From Solirubrobacterales bacterium (lineage in GTDB: Bacteria; Actinomycetota; Thermoleophilia; Solirubrobacterales; Solirubrobacteraceae): a stretch of DNA of 11,883 nucleotides. This document shows, one piece after another, positions 4,990 through 11,701 of this stretch. Below the pieces are notes generated by a model. The model made no database searches. It saw nothing but the letters and a program-made list of their open reading frames with translations, and was not told the DNA's origin. Positions within the stretch are counted from its first letter, which is position 1. Every line of letters starts with the position of its first letter. Location: NCBI GenBank assembly GCA_016215085.1, contig JACRMD010000025.1:1-11883 (forward strand). The letters are read 5' to 3'. Both the position numbers and the translations under genes were made by a program.

Positions 4990-6171
4990 GTGCGCGCCGG
5001 CGACGTGGTGTGGAATCCGCTGAGCGGCGAGAAGGCGATGGTCGTCGAGTCGGCGCGCGACACCGGCGGCGCGCGCATCGTCACCGACTTCGCCGTCGAG
5101 GCCGGTGGGTTCGTGCCCGGCGGCGAGCACGTGCACGACCACTGTGAGGAGCACTTCGAGGTGCGCGCCGGCCGGATGGCGTTCCTGCTCGGCGGCGAGG
5201 AGCGGGTGCTGGACGCCGGCGAGCAGCTGACGGTCCCGCGCGGAACGTGGCACCGCTGGTGGAACCCCGGCGACGACGAGGCGGTCGCGCGCGTGCGCGT
5301 CGAGCCGGCGCTGCGGTTCGAGGAGGCGATACTCGCCTACTGGGGCCTCTGCGCCGACGGGCACACGAACGCTGAGGGGCGCCCGTCGCCGCTGTTCGGC
5401 GCGCTGCTCGCCACGCGCTACCGCGACGAGATCCGCTACCGGCAGCCGCCGGACCTCGTGCAGCGCACGATGTTCCCGACGCTCGCCGCGGTCGCCCGCC
5501 GCCGGGGGCTCGGCGCCGTGCTGGATCGCTACCTCGACCTGGACACGCACCCGACCGCCCAGGCCGGCCTCGGGCGGCTGCCCGAGCGGGTGATCGGTGG
5601 CGCGGCGGAGCACAAGATCACCCGGGAACTGCCGGCGGATGCCGCCGGCTGGCGCATCTGGATGGTCTCCAACGGGGCGTGCGACGACGTTCGCCTGCGC
5701 GAGAAGGCCCAGGCGCTGGGCCACGCCGCGTTCCTGAGCGAGCGCCCGGAGGACGACGAGCTGCGGCTGGACGCGTTCTTCGACGCGACGACCGCGGACG
5801 TCGGCGCCGCGGCGGAGGAGGCGTTCGACCGGTTCGCCGATGCCGGCCCGCAGGGCGGGACCTGGTACGTCGGGTTCGAGACGTTCGAGCCGTTCTACGC
5901 GGTCGATCGTGCGTGGCACGTCGACGTGGGGCTCTGGCCGGGTCCCGGGACCGGCGATCGCCTGGCCTTCCTCCCGCCCGGCCTCGACGGTCGCATGGAG
6001 ACGCGGCACGGCGCGTCGCGGCACATCGTCTCCGCCGACGTGCAGAGCACGTCGGCGCGGCTGGCCGAGCACCTCGTGCACGACCGCATCCGCGCGGCTG
6101 CCGCGAACGCGGGCCGGCAGATCGAGATCCACCACACGACCACGGTGTGGCGTGAGGAGCGCGGCCGCTAG
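4990..6171 (+). CDS. Cupin domain fused to an unrecognised C-terminal domain
   Basis: 393 residues. Residues 1 to about 110 form a cupin barrel: motif 1 is GGEHVHDHCEEHFEVRAG with probable metal ligands H47, H49 and E54, and motif 2 is VPRGTWHRWWN with H88. Stand-alone actinobacterial relatives continue with a helical tail to about 160-190 (here LLATRYRDEIRYRQPPDL and the following VQRTMFPTLAAVARRRG) and then stop. This protein continues for some 180-200 residues from about L214. That part is mixed alpha/beta by eye, with Trp-rich strands (GWRIWMVSNG, GTWYVGFETFEPFYAV, AWHVDVGLWPG) and a basic C-terminal helix. I do not recognise it. Codon use looks the same across both halves. A metal-dependent enzyme or small-molecule sensor is possible. 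The TAG stop lies in the loop of a terminator-like hairpin. Confidence 0.82.
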   Translation: MRAGDVVWNPLSGEKAMVVESARDTGGARIVTDFAVEAGGFVPGGEHVHDHCEEHFEVRAGRMAFLLGGEERVLDAGEQLTVPRGTWHRWWNPGDDEAVARVRVEPALRFEEAILAYWGLCADGHTNAEGRPSPLFGALLATRYRDEIRYRQPPDLVQRTMFPTLAAVARRRGLGAVLDRYLDLDTHPTAQAGLGRLPERVIGGAAEHKITRELPADAAGWRIWMVSNGACDDVRLREKAQALGHAAFLSERPEDDELRLDAFFDATTADVGAAAEEAFDRFADAGPQGGTWYVGFETFEPFYAVDRAWHVDVGLWPGPGTGDRLAFLPPGLDGRMETRHGASRHIVSADVQSTSARLAEHLVHDRIRAAAANAGRQIEIHHTTTVWREERGR

Positions 6172-6181
6172 GAGCGGCCGC
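6161..6181. terminator. Bidirectional hairpin with the stop codon in its loop
   Basis: GCGGCCGC (6161-6168) pairs with GCGGCCGC (6174-6181) around the loop TAGGA, which contains the cupin gene's stop. It lies between two convergent genes 22 bp apart and could end transcription from both sides. There is no T-tract. Confidence 0.5.
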
Positions 6182-6193
6182 CGGTCCGCCTCG

Positions 6194-6817
6194 TCAGGAG
6201 ACGACCCTCAGCGCGCTGGCGTACGTCCCGCCGAGCCCGGGCTGGACGGCCATGTGCAGGTAGCCCGCGCCCTCCAGCTGGCGGGCGTGGGCGAGCGGCC
6301 CGGCGTCGAGGACCCGCAGGCCGGCGCTCTCGGCGAGGCGGCGCACCTGGGCCTTGGCGTCCTCATCGTCGCCGGCGACGAACACGTCGAGCGGCTGGCC
6401 CGCCACCTCGCCGGCCACGAGCGAGCCGGCGAACGTCGTGTTGAACGCCTTGACGACCTTCGCGCCCGGCGCCTTCTGCGCGATCTCCTGCGCGGCCGAG
6501 CCGGCCTCGACCGTGAGCGGGGCGTAGGTCTGCGGGTCGACGGGGTTGGTGATGTCGACGACGGTCCTGCCGGCGAGCTGGTCGGCGTAGCGGCCGAGCA
6601 CGTCATCGAGCGCCTGGTACCAGACCGCGAGCACGACGACGTCGCCCTGGAGCGGGTCGCCGACGGTCCCGGCGCGCACGTCGCCGGACAGCTCGGCCGC
6701 CAGGGCCTCGGCCTTCTCGGCCGCGGTGCCGAGCAGCGTGACGGTGTTGCCGCCGGCCAGGGCGCGGGCGGCGATGCCGCGGGCCATGTTGCCGGTGCCG
6801 ATGATCGTGATGTCCAT
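6194..6817 (-). CDS. F420-dependent NADP oxidoreductase family protein
   Basis: 207 residues, near the family's usual 205-230. A Rossmann fold opens at once with ITIIGTGNMARGIAARAL (GxGxxA, residues 7-12). VVLAVWYQAL (61-70), DITNPVD (88-94) and KVVKAFNT (120-127) are the conserved blocks of this family, which includes the NADPH:F420 reductase that moves hydride between NADP(H) and deazaflavin F420. Bacterial members of this short type are often annotated only as NADP-binding, and F420 use is not proven here. ATG 6817 is preceded by GAAAGG 7 nt upstream, one of the few Shine-Dalgarnos in this half. It converges on the cupin gene. The SRPBCC remnant lies 116 bp upstream on the same strand. In the gap GCCCA/TGGGC forms a small hairpin at about 6879-6891. 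Confidence 0.85.
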   Translation of the reverse strand: MDITIIGTGNMARGIAARALAGGNTVTLLGTAAEKAEALAAELSGDVRAGTVGDPLQGDVVVLAVWYQALDDVLGRYADQLAGRTVVDITNPVDPQTYAPLTVEAGSAAQEIAQKAPGAKVVKAFNTTFAGSLVAGEVAGQPLDVFVAGDDEDAKAQVRRLAESAGLRVLDAGPLAHARQLEGAGYLHMAVQPGLGGTYASALRVVS

Positions 6818-6933
6818 GTCGTCGCCTTTCGAGGGGGAGTGCCGGGTCTCCGACGAGGATGGCCCACGCAGCGCGCGCCCACCATGGGCGGACCGCGCGG
6901 ATCCATGGACTTCCTGGGCGCGGCGCGGGCGGG

Positions 6934-7329
6934 CTACTCGACGAGCGCCGCGAGCCGGTCCAGCGACTCGTTCCAGCCGACCTCGTTGTCGGCCGGCCGC
7001 ACCCCCGCCGGAACGCCCTCGTGGATCGCGACGAGCTCGGTGCCGCCGCCGGGCGCGTCGGCCAACGTGATGGTGATGCGCATCTCGCCGGCCATCGCAG
7101 GGTCGTCGGTCTCGAACGCGTCGGCCTCGACCACCAGCTCGTCCGGCACGAGCGAGACGAAGCGGCCGCGATAGGTGTCGGTGTGCTCGCCGCTCTTGCC
7201 GTCGCGCGACGGGTCGTCGTAGGTCAGCGACACGCGGATCGCGCCGCCGACGCGCGCGTCGAACTCGTGGACCTCGCAGCGCAGCCCCGACGGGACCCTC
7301 CACGCGGCCACCGCGGCGGGGTCCACCAA
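6934..7329 (-). pseudogene. SRPBCC/AHSA1-like gene lacking its N-terminus
   Basis: The minus frame ending in TAG at 6934 encodes an AHSA1-type SRPBCC domain from LVDPAAVAAWRVPSGLRCEV onward, through FDARVGGAIRVSLTYDD, DTYRGRFVSLVPDELVV and GEMRITITLAD, to the family's closing helix NEVGWNESLDRLAALVE. Relatives begin about 20-25 residues earlier with a strand and helix of the type IxxHRVLRAxPERVYRAF, and that part is absent. Upstream of about 7329 the same frame reads through DNA that codes on the other strand for DUF1905. GTG 7326 (131 codons) could still start a truncated protein. The family covers hydrophobic ligand-binding proteins; no specific role can be given. It may be a pseudogene or may carry a new start. 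Confidence 0.65.
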
Positions 7330-7330
7330 C

Positions 7331-7555
7331 CCGGGCGCGTGGACGTGCGTGGTCCTCGACGACGTGCCCGCCCTGTTCGGCACCCGCGGGCTGGTGAAGA
7401 TCCGCGGGGCGATCGACGGCGAGCCGTTCACCGGCGCGCTGATGGCCCAGGGCGACGGCACCCACCGGCTCCCGGTCCGGGCGGCGCTGCGCAAGGCGAT
7501 CGGCAAGGAGGCGGGGGACACCGTCCACGTCCGGATCGACGAGCGGATCGGGTAG
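7331..7555 (+). pseudogene. DUF1905 domain gene lacking its N-terminus
   Basis: The plus frame to TAG 7553-7555 reads PGAWTCVVLDDVPALFGTRG and continues with LVKIRGAIDGEPF, ALMAQGDGTHRLPVRAALRK and AIGKEAGDTVHVRIDERIG, a close match to the DUF1905 core. Relatives begin 10-15 residues earlier with a strand of the type FTATLxxS. Here that strand is missing, and the sequence before about 7331 belongs to the SRPBCC gene on the other strand. The first usable start, GTG 7349 (68 codons), falls inside the domain. Without strand 1 the small barrel would probably be unstable. The function of DUF1905 is unknown; it is often found alone or fused to YdeI/OmdA-like domains. The CEOS-like gene starts 87 bp downstream. 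Confidence 0.65.
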
Positions 7556-7564
7556 GCGCCGCGA

Positions 7565-7590
7565 GCCGACCCGTAGTTCGCCCGGTCGGC
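7565..7590. promoter_or_regulatory. 7-bp inverted repeat before the CEOS-like gene
   Basis: GCCGACC (7565-7571) and GGTCGGC (7584-7590) are perfect arms around 12 bases. It lies just after the DUF1905 stop and 52 bp before GTG 7643, so it may be a weak terminator or an operator. Confidence 0.3.
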
Positions 7591-7642
7591 GAGGCGGGGG
7601 ACCGCCGATGGCAGGACGGGCGCCCGGTGCGACCGTCGACCG

Positions 7643-8797
7643 GTGCCCTCCCCGCCACTGAGCCTGGGCCTGGTCGCGACCTCGCGCAAGCCCGACGAGC
7701 ACCGGCTCCCGATCCACCCCGCCCACTTCGACCGCCTCGACCCCGAGCTGCGCGGGCACATCCTGCTCGAGCGCGGCTACGGCGAGCGCTTCGGCGTCGC
7801 CGACGCGGCGCTCGCGCCCCTCGTGGGCGGCCTGCGCTCCCGCGAGGAGCTGCTGGAGGAGTGCGACGTCGTCGTGCTGCCCAAGCCGGTCGCCGAGGAC
7901 CTCGCCGAGCGCCGCGAGGGCACCGTCCTCTGGGGCTGGCCGCACTGCGTCCAGGACCACGAGCTCACGCAGCTTGCGATCGACCGGCGCCTGACGCTGA
8001 TCGCCTGGGAGGCCATGAACTTCTGGACCGACGAGCAGCACTTCAGCCTGCACGTGTTCCACAAGAACAACGAGATCGCCGGCTACTGCTCGGTGCTGCA
8101 CGCCCTGCAGCTCGTCGGCGCCACGGGCGCCTACGGCCGTCGCCTGCGCGCGGCCGTCATCAGCTTCGGCGCGACCGCGCGCGGGGCGGTGACCGCGCTG
8201 TTCGCGATGGGGATCCACGACGTGACCGTGCTGACGCACCGCAGCGTCCCGGCCGTCGCCGCGCCGATCGCCCCCGCCCGCCTCGTCCACTACGAGCCGG
8301 ACCCGCAGCACCCCAACCGGCCGGTCGCGCTGCTCGGCCACCGGATCACGCCCGTCGCCGACGTCCTCGCCGAGCACGACGTCGTCGTCAACTGCATCCT
8401 GCAGGACACCGACCACCCGCTGGTCTTCGTCCACGACGTCGAGCTCGCCGCCTTCGCGCCGGGCAGCCTCATCATCGACGTGTCGTGCGACACCGGCATG
8501 GGCTTCGAGTGGGCCCGCCCGACGTCGTTCGCCGAGCCGATGCTGACCGTCGGCGAGGGCGTGCGCTACTACGCCGTCGACCACACGCCGTCGTACCTGT
8601 GGGACTCGGCGACGTGGGAGATCAGCGAGGCGCTGATCCCGTTCGTGGCCACGGTGATGGGCGGGGAGGCCGCCTGGGACGCCGATTCGACGATCCGCCA
8701 CGCGATCGAGGTCCGCGGCGGCGTCGTGCAGAACCCGAAGATCCTGTCCTTCCAGGCCCGCGCGGCGGCCTTCCCGCACGCGCCGGCTACCTGCTGA
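7643..8797 (+). CDS. Alanine dehydrogenase/N5-(carboxyethyl)ornithine synthase-like
   Basis: 384 residues, a full-length member of the alanine dehydrogenase/transhydrogenase superfamily. The N-terminal half begins SRKPDEHRLPIHP (K16, E19, R21), the equivalent of KExExRV in alanine dehydrogenase, and has VVLPKPV with the substrate lysine K81 and WGWPHCVQD (H101). The NAD-binding half starts at HKNNEIAGYCSVLHALQL and carries RAAVISFGATARGAV (170-183). DHTPSYLWDSATWEISEALI (314-332) is, to my recollection, closer to N5-(carboxyethyl)ornithine synthases than to true alanine dehydrogenases. That enzyme condenses pyruvate with an amino acid side chain and reduces the product with NADPH. Substrate unproven. 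GTG 7643 has GACCGT 6 nt before it, a degenerate leaderless -10. The last 11 bp overlap the convergent small gene. Confidence 0.82.
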   Translation: MPSPPLSLGLVATSRKPDEHRLPIHPAHFDRLDPELRGHILLERGYGERFGVADAALAPLVGGLRSREELLEECDVVVLPKPVAEDLAERREGTVLWGWPHCVQDHELTQLAIDRRLTLIAWEAMNFWTDEQHFSLHVFHKNNEIAGYCSVLHALQLVGATGAYGRRLRAAVISFGATARGAVTALFAMGIHDVTVLTHRSVPAVAAPIAPARLVHYEPDPQHPNRPVALLGHRITPVADVLAEHDVVVNCILQDTDHPLVFVHDVELAAFAPGSLIIDVSCDTGMGFEWARPTSFAEPMLTVGEGVRYYAVDHTPSYLWDSATWEISEALIPFVATVMGGEAAWDADSTIRHAIEVRGGVVQNPKILSFQARAAAFPHAPATC

Positions 8798-9071
8798 GGT
8801 CGACGACCCGCTCGCCGGCGTCGACCGACGCCCGCGTGCCCGGCGTGTCGGACGGGTCCATGGCGGCGAACACCGCGGCGCCCTGGTCGAGGTCCTCCTT
8901 GCTGTCGAAGAGCTGCAGGACGACGGCCGTGCCCTGGTCGCGGTCGTAGATGACCTGCAGCCCCTTGGCGTTGACCCCGGGCGGCGGGCCGCCCTCGGAC
9001 TCGATGCGGGCCTGCAGACCGTCCATCCGCTCGGCCGCGACATCGGTGAACCGGACAACGCGCACGAACAT
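8787..9071 (-). CDS. Small ABM-like (dimeric alpha/beta barrel) protein
   Basis: 94 residues from ATG 9071, which has AAGGAG 7 nt upstream. The layout is that of dimeric alpha-beta barrel proteins of the antibiotic biosynthesis monooxygenase/EthD type: strand MFVRVVRFT, helix (VAAERMDGLQARIES), strand GLQVIYDR, strand TAVVLQLFDSKEDLDQG leading into a helix, and final strand ERVVDL. Such proteins are small oxygenases, heme or quinone binders, or stress proteins; nothing specific is visible. The TAG stop lies within the end of the convergent CEOS-like gene (11-bp overlap). It has its own likely promoter at 9101-9106. Confidence 0.75.
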   Translation of the reverse strand: MFVRVVRFTDVAAERMDGLQARIESEGGPPPGVNAKGLQVIYDRDQGTAVVLQLFDSKEDLDQGAAVFAAMDPSDTPGTRASVDAGERVVDLSR

Positions 9072-9100
9072 GGCAACGCTCCTTGGTCGAACCGAGGCCG

Positions 9101-9106
9101 AGCGTA
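9101..9106 (-). promoter_or_regulatory. -10 element TACGCT for the ABM-like gene
   Basis: On the minus strand TACGCT (TANNNT) lies 29 nt before ATG 9071. It would give a leader of about 23 nt carrying the AAGGAG Shine-Dalgarno. No clear -35. Confidence 0.35.
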
Positions 9107-9143
9107 GACCCGCCGGGCGGCGCCCCGCCAGTCCAGGCTTCGG

Positions 9144-9527
9144 CTAGTGCAGGCGCTCGTCGACCACGTACTGGTCGCCCTCGAAGATCGCGATCCCGAC
9201 GATCCGGCCGTCGCGGACGCGGTAGGCGTTGGCGCGGTGGATCTCGATCGGGTCCCCATCGGTGAGGAAGCGCTCGCGGACCACGAGCACGACGCGGTCG
9301 TCGCTGGCCAGCATGTCGATGAGCTCGAGCTCGATGCGGCCGGCGAAGCGCTCACGGACCGTCGAGATGTAGTCGACGGCGGCCGCCTTCCCGCGGTGGC
9401 GACCCGCGAACGGGCCGCGGCCGGGGATGCGGACCTCGAGGTCGTCGGCGAAGAAGCCGAAGGCGGTGTCCCAGTCGCCGCGCCTGGCGGCGGTCAGGTA
9501 CTCGGTCATCAGGGCGCGCGGGGTCAT
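9144..9527 (-). CDS. SnoaL/NTF2-like protein
   Basis: 127 residues, the usual size. NTF2-like landmarks in order: helix MTEYLTAARRGDWDTAFGFF, strand DDLEVRIPGRGPFAGRHRGK, helix AAAVDYISTVRERFAG, strands IELELIDMLASDDRVVLVV and IEIHRANAYRVRDGRIV, and the closing GIAIFEGDQYVVDE. These cone-shaped domains serve as isomerases, hydrolases, cyclases or ligand carriers; catalytic residues cannot be assigned. ATG 9527 is supported by GGAG 6 nt upstream; ATG 9509 is a later in-frame alternative. It lies 47 bp behind the 3-hydroxyacyl-CoA dehydrogenase on the same strand, with a GC hairpin between (9544-9558). Confidence 0.85.
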   Translation of the reverse strand: MTPRALMTEYLTAARRGDWDTAFGFFADDLEVRIPGRGPFAGRHRGKAAAVDYISTVRERFAGRIELELIDMLASDDRVVLVVRERFLTDGDPIEIHRANAYRVRDGRIVGIAIFEGDQYVVDERLH

Positions 9528-9543
9528 GACCGGCTCCGACGCC

Positions 9544-9558
9544 GGCCGGGGCCCGGCC
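9544..9558 (-). terminator. Compact GC hairpin after the dehydrogenase gene
   Basis: GGCCGG and CCGGCC arms enclose three bases, starting 16 bases past the dehydrogenase stop on the minus strand. There is no T-tract, so it may only slow polymerase or protect the upstream mRNA. Confidence 0.3.
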
Positions 9559-9574
9559 CTTCCCGCGGGGCCGC

Positions 9575-10372
9575 CTAGCCGTAGGCGTAGAAGCCGCGGC
9601 CGCTCTTCTTGCCCAGCGCGCCCTCGGCGACCAGCGCGCCGACGCGCTCGGGGACCGGCTCGCCGATCGCCTCGCCGATGGCCTGCGCGACGTCGAGGCC
9701 GACGTAGTCCAGCAGCGCCAGCGGCCCCATCGGGTGGCCGGCGCCGAGCTGCATGCAGGTGTCGACGGCCTCGGGCGCCAGCCCGGTCTCCTCGTGCAGC
9801 CGGACCGCGCTGAAGAGGTAGGGGAAGAGCAGGCGGTTGACGACGAACCCGGGGATGTCGGGGACGACGACCGGCGTCTTGCCCAGCCACTCGCACAGCG
9901 CCACGGCGCGGCGGCGCGTCTCGTCGGTCGCCTCGCGCGGGAAGGCGAGCTCGACGAGCTTCATCTTCGGCACCGGGTTGAAGACGTGCAGCCCGACGAA
10001 CCGCTCCGGCGCGCCGGCCACCTCGGCCAGCGCCTGCACCGACAGCGACGACGTGGTGGAGCCGAGCAGCGCGCCGCCGCCCGCGACCTCGCGCAGCTGC
10101 GACCACAGCGCGGCCTTGGCCTCGTGGTCCTCGACGACCGCCTCGACGATCGCGGTCGCCTGCGACAGCGCCCCGAGGTCGGTCTCGACGAGGACGTGGC
10201 GTGCGTTGACCTCGCCGCTGAGCTTGCCGCAGACCTTGTCGACGGTCGACCGCGCGCGGTCCGCCGAGTCGTCCGATCGCGCCCACAGCACGACCTCGCC
10301 GTGCCGTGCGGCGGCCGCGGCCAGGCCGCGGGCGATGGCGACGCTGCCGGCGATCCCGAGTCGCTCCTGCAT
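9575..10372 (-). CDS. 3-hydroxyacyl-CoA (3-hydroxybutyryl-CoA) dehydrogenase
   Basis: 265 residues against about 280 for the family. It converts acetoacetyl-CoA (or longer 3-ketoacyl-CoA) to and from the 3-hydroxyacyl-CoA using NAD(P)H. The NAD-binding fold begins at residue 5 (LGIAGSVAIARGLA). TTSSLS (106-111) and the catalytic pair H129 (GLHVFNPVPKMKLVEL) and E141 are present. The C-terminal helical domain has GFVVNRLLFPYL (N179) and HPMGPLALLDYVGLD, both typical. The GxGxxG loop is altered: V11 stands where the second glycine is expected and A14 replaces the third; the alanine is common, the valine is not. ATG 10372 is the only start placing the Rossmann strand at the N-terminus; it lacks a close Shine-Dalgarno. 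The gene is divergent from a thiolase, the enzyme that makes its substrate. Confidence 0.9.
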   Translation of the reverse strand: MQERLGIAGSVAIARGLAAAAARHGEVVLWARSDDSADRARSTVDKVCGKLSGEVNARHVLVETDLGALSQATAIVEAVVEDHEAKAALWSQLREVAGGGALLGSTTSSLSVQALAEVAGAPERFVGLHVFNPVPKMKLVELAFPREATDETRRRAVALCEWLGKTPVVVPDIPGFVVNRLLFPYLFSAVRLHEETGLAPEAVDTCMQLGAGHPMGPLALLDYVGLDVAQAIGEAIGEPVPERVGALVAEGALGKKSGRGFYAYG

Positions 10373-10399
10373 GTGGTGGTGTGGTCCCCCTCGGCGTGT

Positions 10400-10417
10400 C
10401 CTGGCCGGCCGGCCAGG
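10400..10417. promoter_or_regulatory. 18-bp perfect palindrome in the dehydrogenase/thiolase gap
   Basis: The 18 bases centred on CTGGCCGGCCGGCCAG form a perfect palindrome. It covers the -35 position of the thiolase promoter (-10 at 10425) and lies 28 bp upstream of the dehydrogenase start. A TetR- or FadR-type repressor of acyl-CoA genes would fit; no regulator gene is nearby. Confidence 0.5.
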
Positions 10418-10424
10418 CGGGCGG

Positions 10425-10430
10425 TACTGT
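10425..10430 (+). promoter_or_regulatory. -10 element TACTGT of the thiolase gene
   Basis: TACTGT (TANNNT) lies 36 nt before ATG 10467 and gives a leader of about 30 nt with a Shine-Dalgarno, unlike the leaderless genes earlier in the window. Confidence 0.45.
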
Positions 10431-10466
10431 TCGCCGCCCCTCAAACGTGACGGAGGAGTCAACCAC

Positions 10467-11636
10467 ATGAGCCAGCAGGGCCGTGACGTCGTGATCGTCG
10501 AGGCCGTGCGCACCCCGGTGGGGCGCGGCCACATCGAGAAGGGCTACTACAAGGACGTCCATCCCGCCGACCTGCTGGGCAAGACCCTGAGCGAGGTCAT
10601 CGCCCGCGCGGGCATCGAGGCGTCCGAGGTCGAGGACGTGGTCACCGGCTGCGTGCAGCAGTTCGGCGAGCAGGGCTTCAACATCGGCCGCAACGCCTGG
10701 CTGCAGGAGGGCCTGCCGATCGAGACGCCGGCCACGACGCTGGACCGCCAGTGCGGCTCCGCCCAGCAGGCCGTGAACTTCGGCGCCGCGCTGATCGCCT
10801 CCGGCGTGCACGACTGCGTCATCGGCTGCGGCGTCGAGCACATGGGCCACATCCCGTTCAGCGCCGGCATGAAGACCCAGCAGGACTTCGGCGCGGCCTT
10901 CACGCCGAAGCTCATGGACAAGTACAACATCGTCGGCCAGGGCCTCGGCGCCGAGATGATCGCCGACGAGTACGAGATCCCGCGCTCGGAGCTCGACGAG
11001 CTCGCCGTCCGCTCGCACGCGCTGGCCCACAAGGCCACCGAGGAGGGCCGGTTCGAGCGCGAGATCGTGCCGTTCCAGGTCAACGGCGACACCTACGTCA
11101 CCGACCAGGGCATCCGCCCCGGCACGAGTCTCGAGGCGCTGTCGCAGCTCAAGCCCGCCTTCAAGCCCGACGGCAAGATCACCGCGGGCAACTCGTCGCA
11201 GATCTCCGACGGCGCCGCCTCGGTGCTGCTGATGGCGCGCGAGAAGGCCGAGGCGCTGGGCCTGCGGCCGCGGGCGCGGATCCTCGACCAGACGACGGTC
11301 GGGTGCGACCCGGTGAAGATGCTCGAGGGCCCGATCCCCGCGACGGCCAAGCTGCTCGAGCGCAACAACATGAAGATGTCGGACATCGACCTCACCGAGA
11401 TCAACGAGGCCTTCGCCCCGGTGGTCGCCGCGTGGGCGCGCGAGCACCACCCCGACATGGACACCGTGAACGTGCGCGGCGGCGCGATGGCCCTCGGCCA
11501 CGCGCTCGGCTCGACCGGCGCGCGGCTCATCACCACCCTGCTCCACACGCTGGAGGACGAGGACAAGGAGATCGGCCTCGTCACCATGTGCTGCGGCGGC
11601 GGCCTCGGGACCGGCACGCTGATCCAGCGCATCTGA
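10467..11636 (+). CDS. Acetyl-CoA acetyltransferase/3-ketoacyl-CoA thiolase
   Basis: 389 residues, full length. It opens with RDVVIVEAVRTPVGR, the usual thiolase start. Active-site residues are in place: nucleophile C96 in TLDRQCGSAQQA, the NEAF block (LTEINEAFAP), H345 in GGAMALGHALGSTGAR and C375 in MCCGGGLGTG, where the family more often has a single Cys followed by Ile/Val. Thiolases join two acetyl-CoA to acetoacetyl-CoA or cleave 3-ketoacyl-CoA. The divergent neighbour catalyses the adjoining step, so the pair may serve beta-oxidation or a butyryl/polyhydroxyalkanoate route. The start is fixed by GGAGGAG at 10452-10458, 8 nt before ATG. Confidence 0.95.
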   Translation: MSQQGRDVVIVEAVRTPVGRGHIEKGYYKDVHPADLLGKTLSEVIARAGIEASEVEDVVTGCVQQFGEQGFNIGRNAWLQEGLPIETPATTLDRQCGSAQQAVNFGAALIASGVHDCVIGCGVEHMGHIPFSAGMKTQQDFGAAFTPKLMDKYNIVGQGLGAEMIADEYEIPRSELDELAVRSHALAHKATEEGRFEREIVPFQVNGDTYVTDQGIRPGTSLEALSQLKPAFKPDGKITAGNSSQISDGAASVLLMAREKAEALGLRPRARILDQTTVGCDPVKMLEGPIPATAKLLERNNMKMSDIDLTEINEAFAPVVAAWAREHHPDMDTVNVRGGAMALGHALGSTGARLITTLLHTLEDEDKEIGLVTMCCGGGLGTGTLIQRI

Positions 11637-11663
11637 GCCTCCCTCCCGGGAGGACCGAACGGC

Positions 11664-11695
11664 CCGAGGGCCCGGCGCGTGCGCCGGGCCCTCGG
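11664..11695. terminator. Strong terminator hairpin after the thiolase gene
   Basis: CCGAGGGCCCGGCG (11664-11677) pairs perfectly with CGCCGGGCCCTCGG (11682-11695) around CGTG. It follows the thiolase stop by 27 bp and precedes the end of a convergent gene, so it can serve both. A 12-bp palindrome, CCTCCCGGGAGG, lies at 11642-11653. Confidence 0.8.
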
Positions 11696-11701
11696 TCGTC
11701 C

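Noticed and set aside
6859..8949. Long plus-strand frame of nearly 700 codons
   Set aside because: It is out of frame with DUF1905 and the CEOS-like gene and shows no domain; a shadow.
6194..9355. Minus-strand frame of over 1000 codons running through several genes
   Set aside because: Only its last 207 codons match a family and have their own start and Shine-Dalgarno; the rest is antisense to plus-strand genes.
9144..11546. 800-codon minus-strand frame opposite the thiolase
   Set aside because: Only the SnoaL-like C-terminal 127 codons are real; upstream it is antisense to the thiolase or out of frame with the dehydrogenase.
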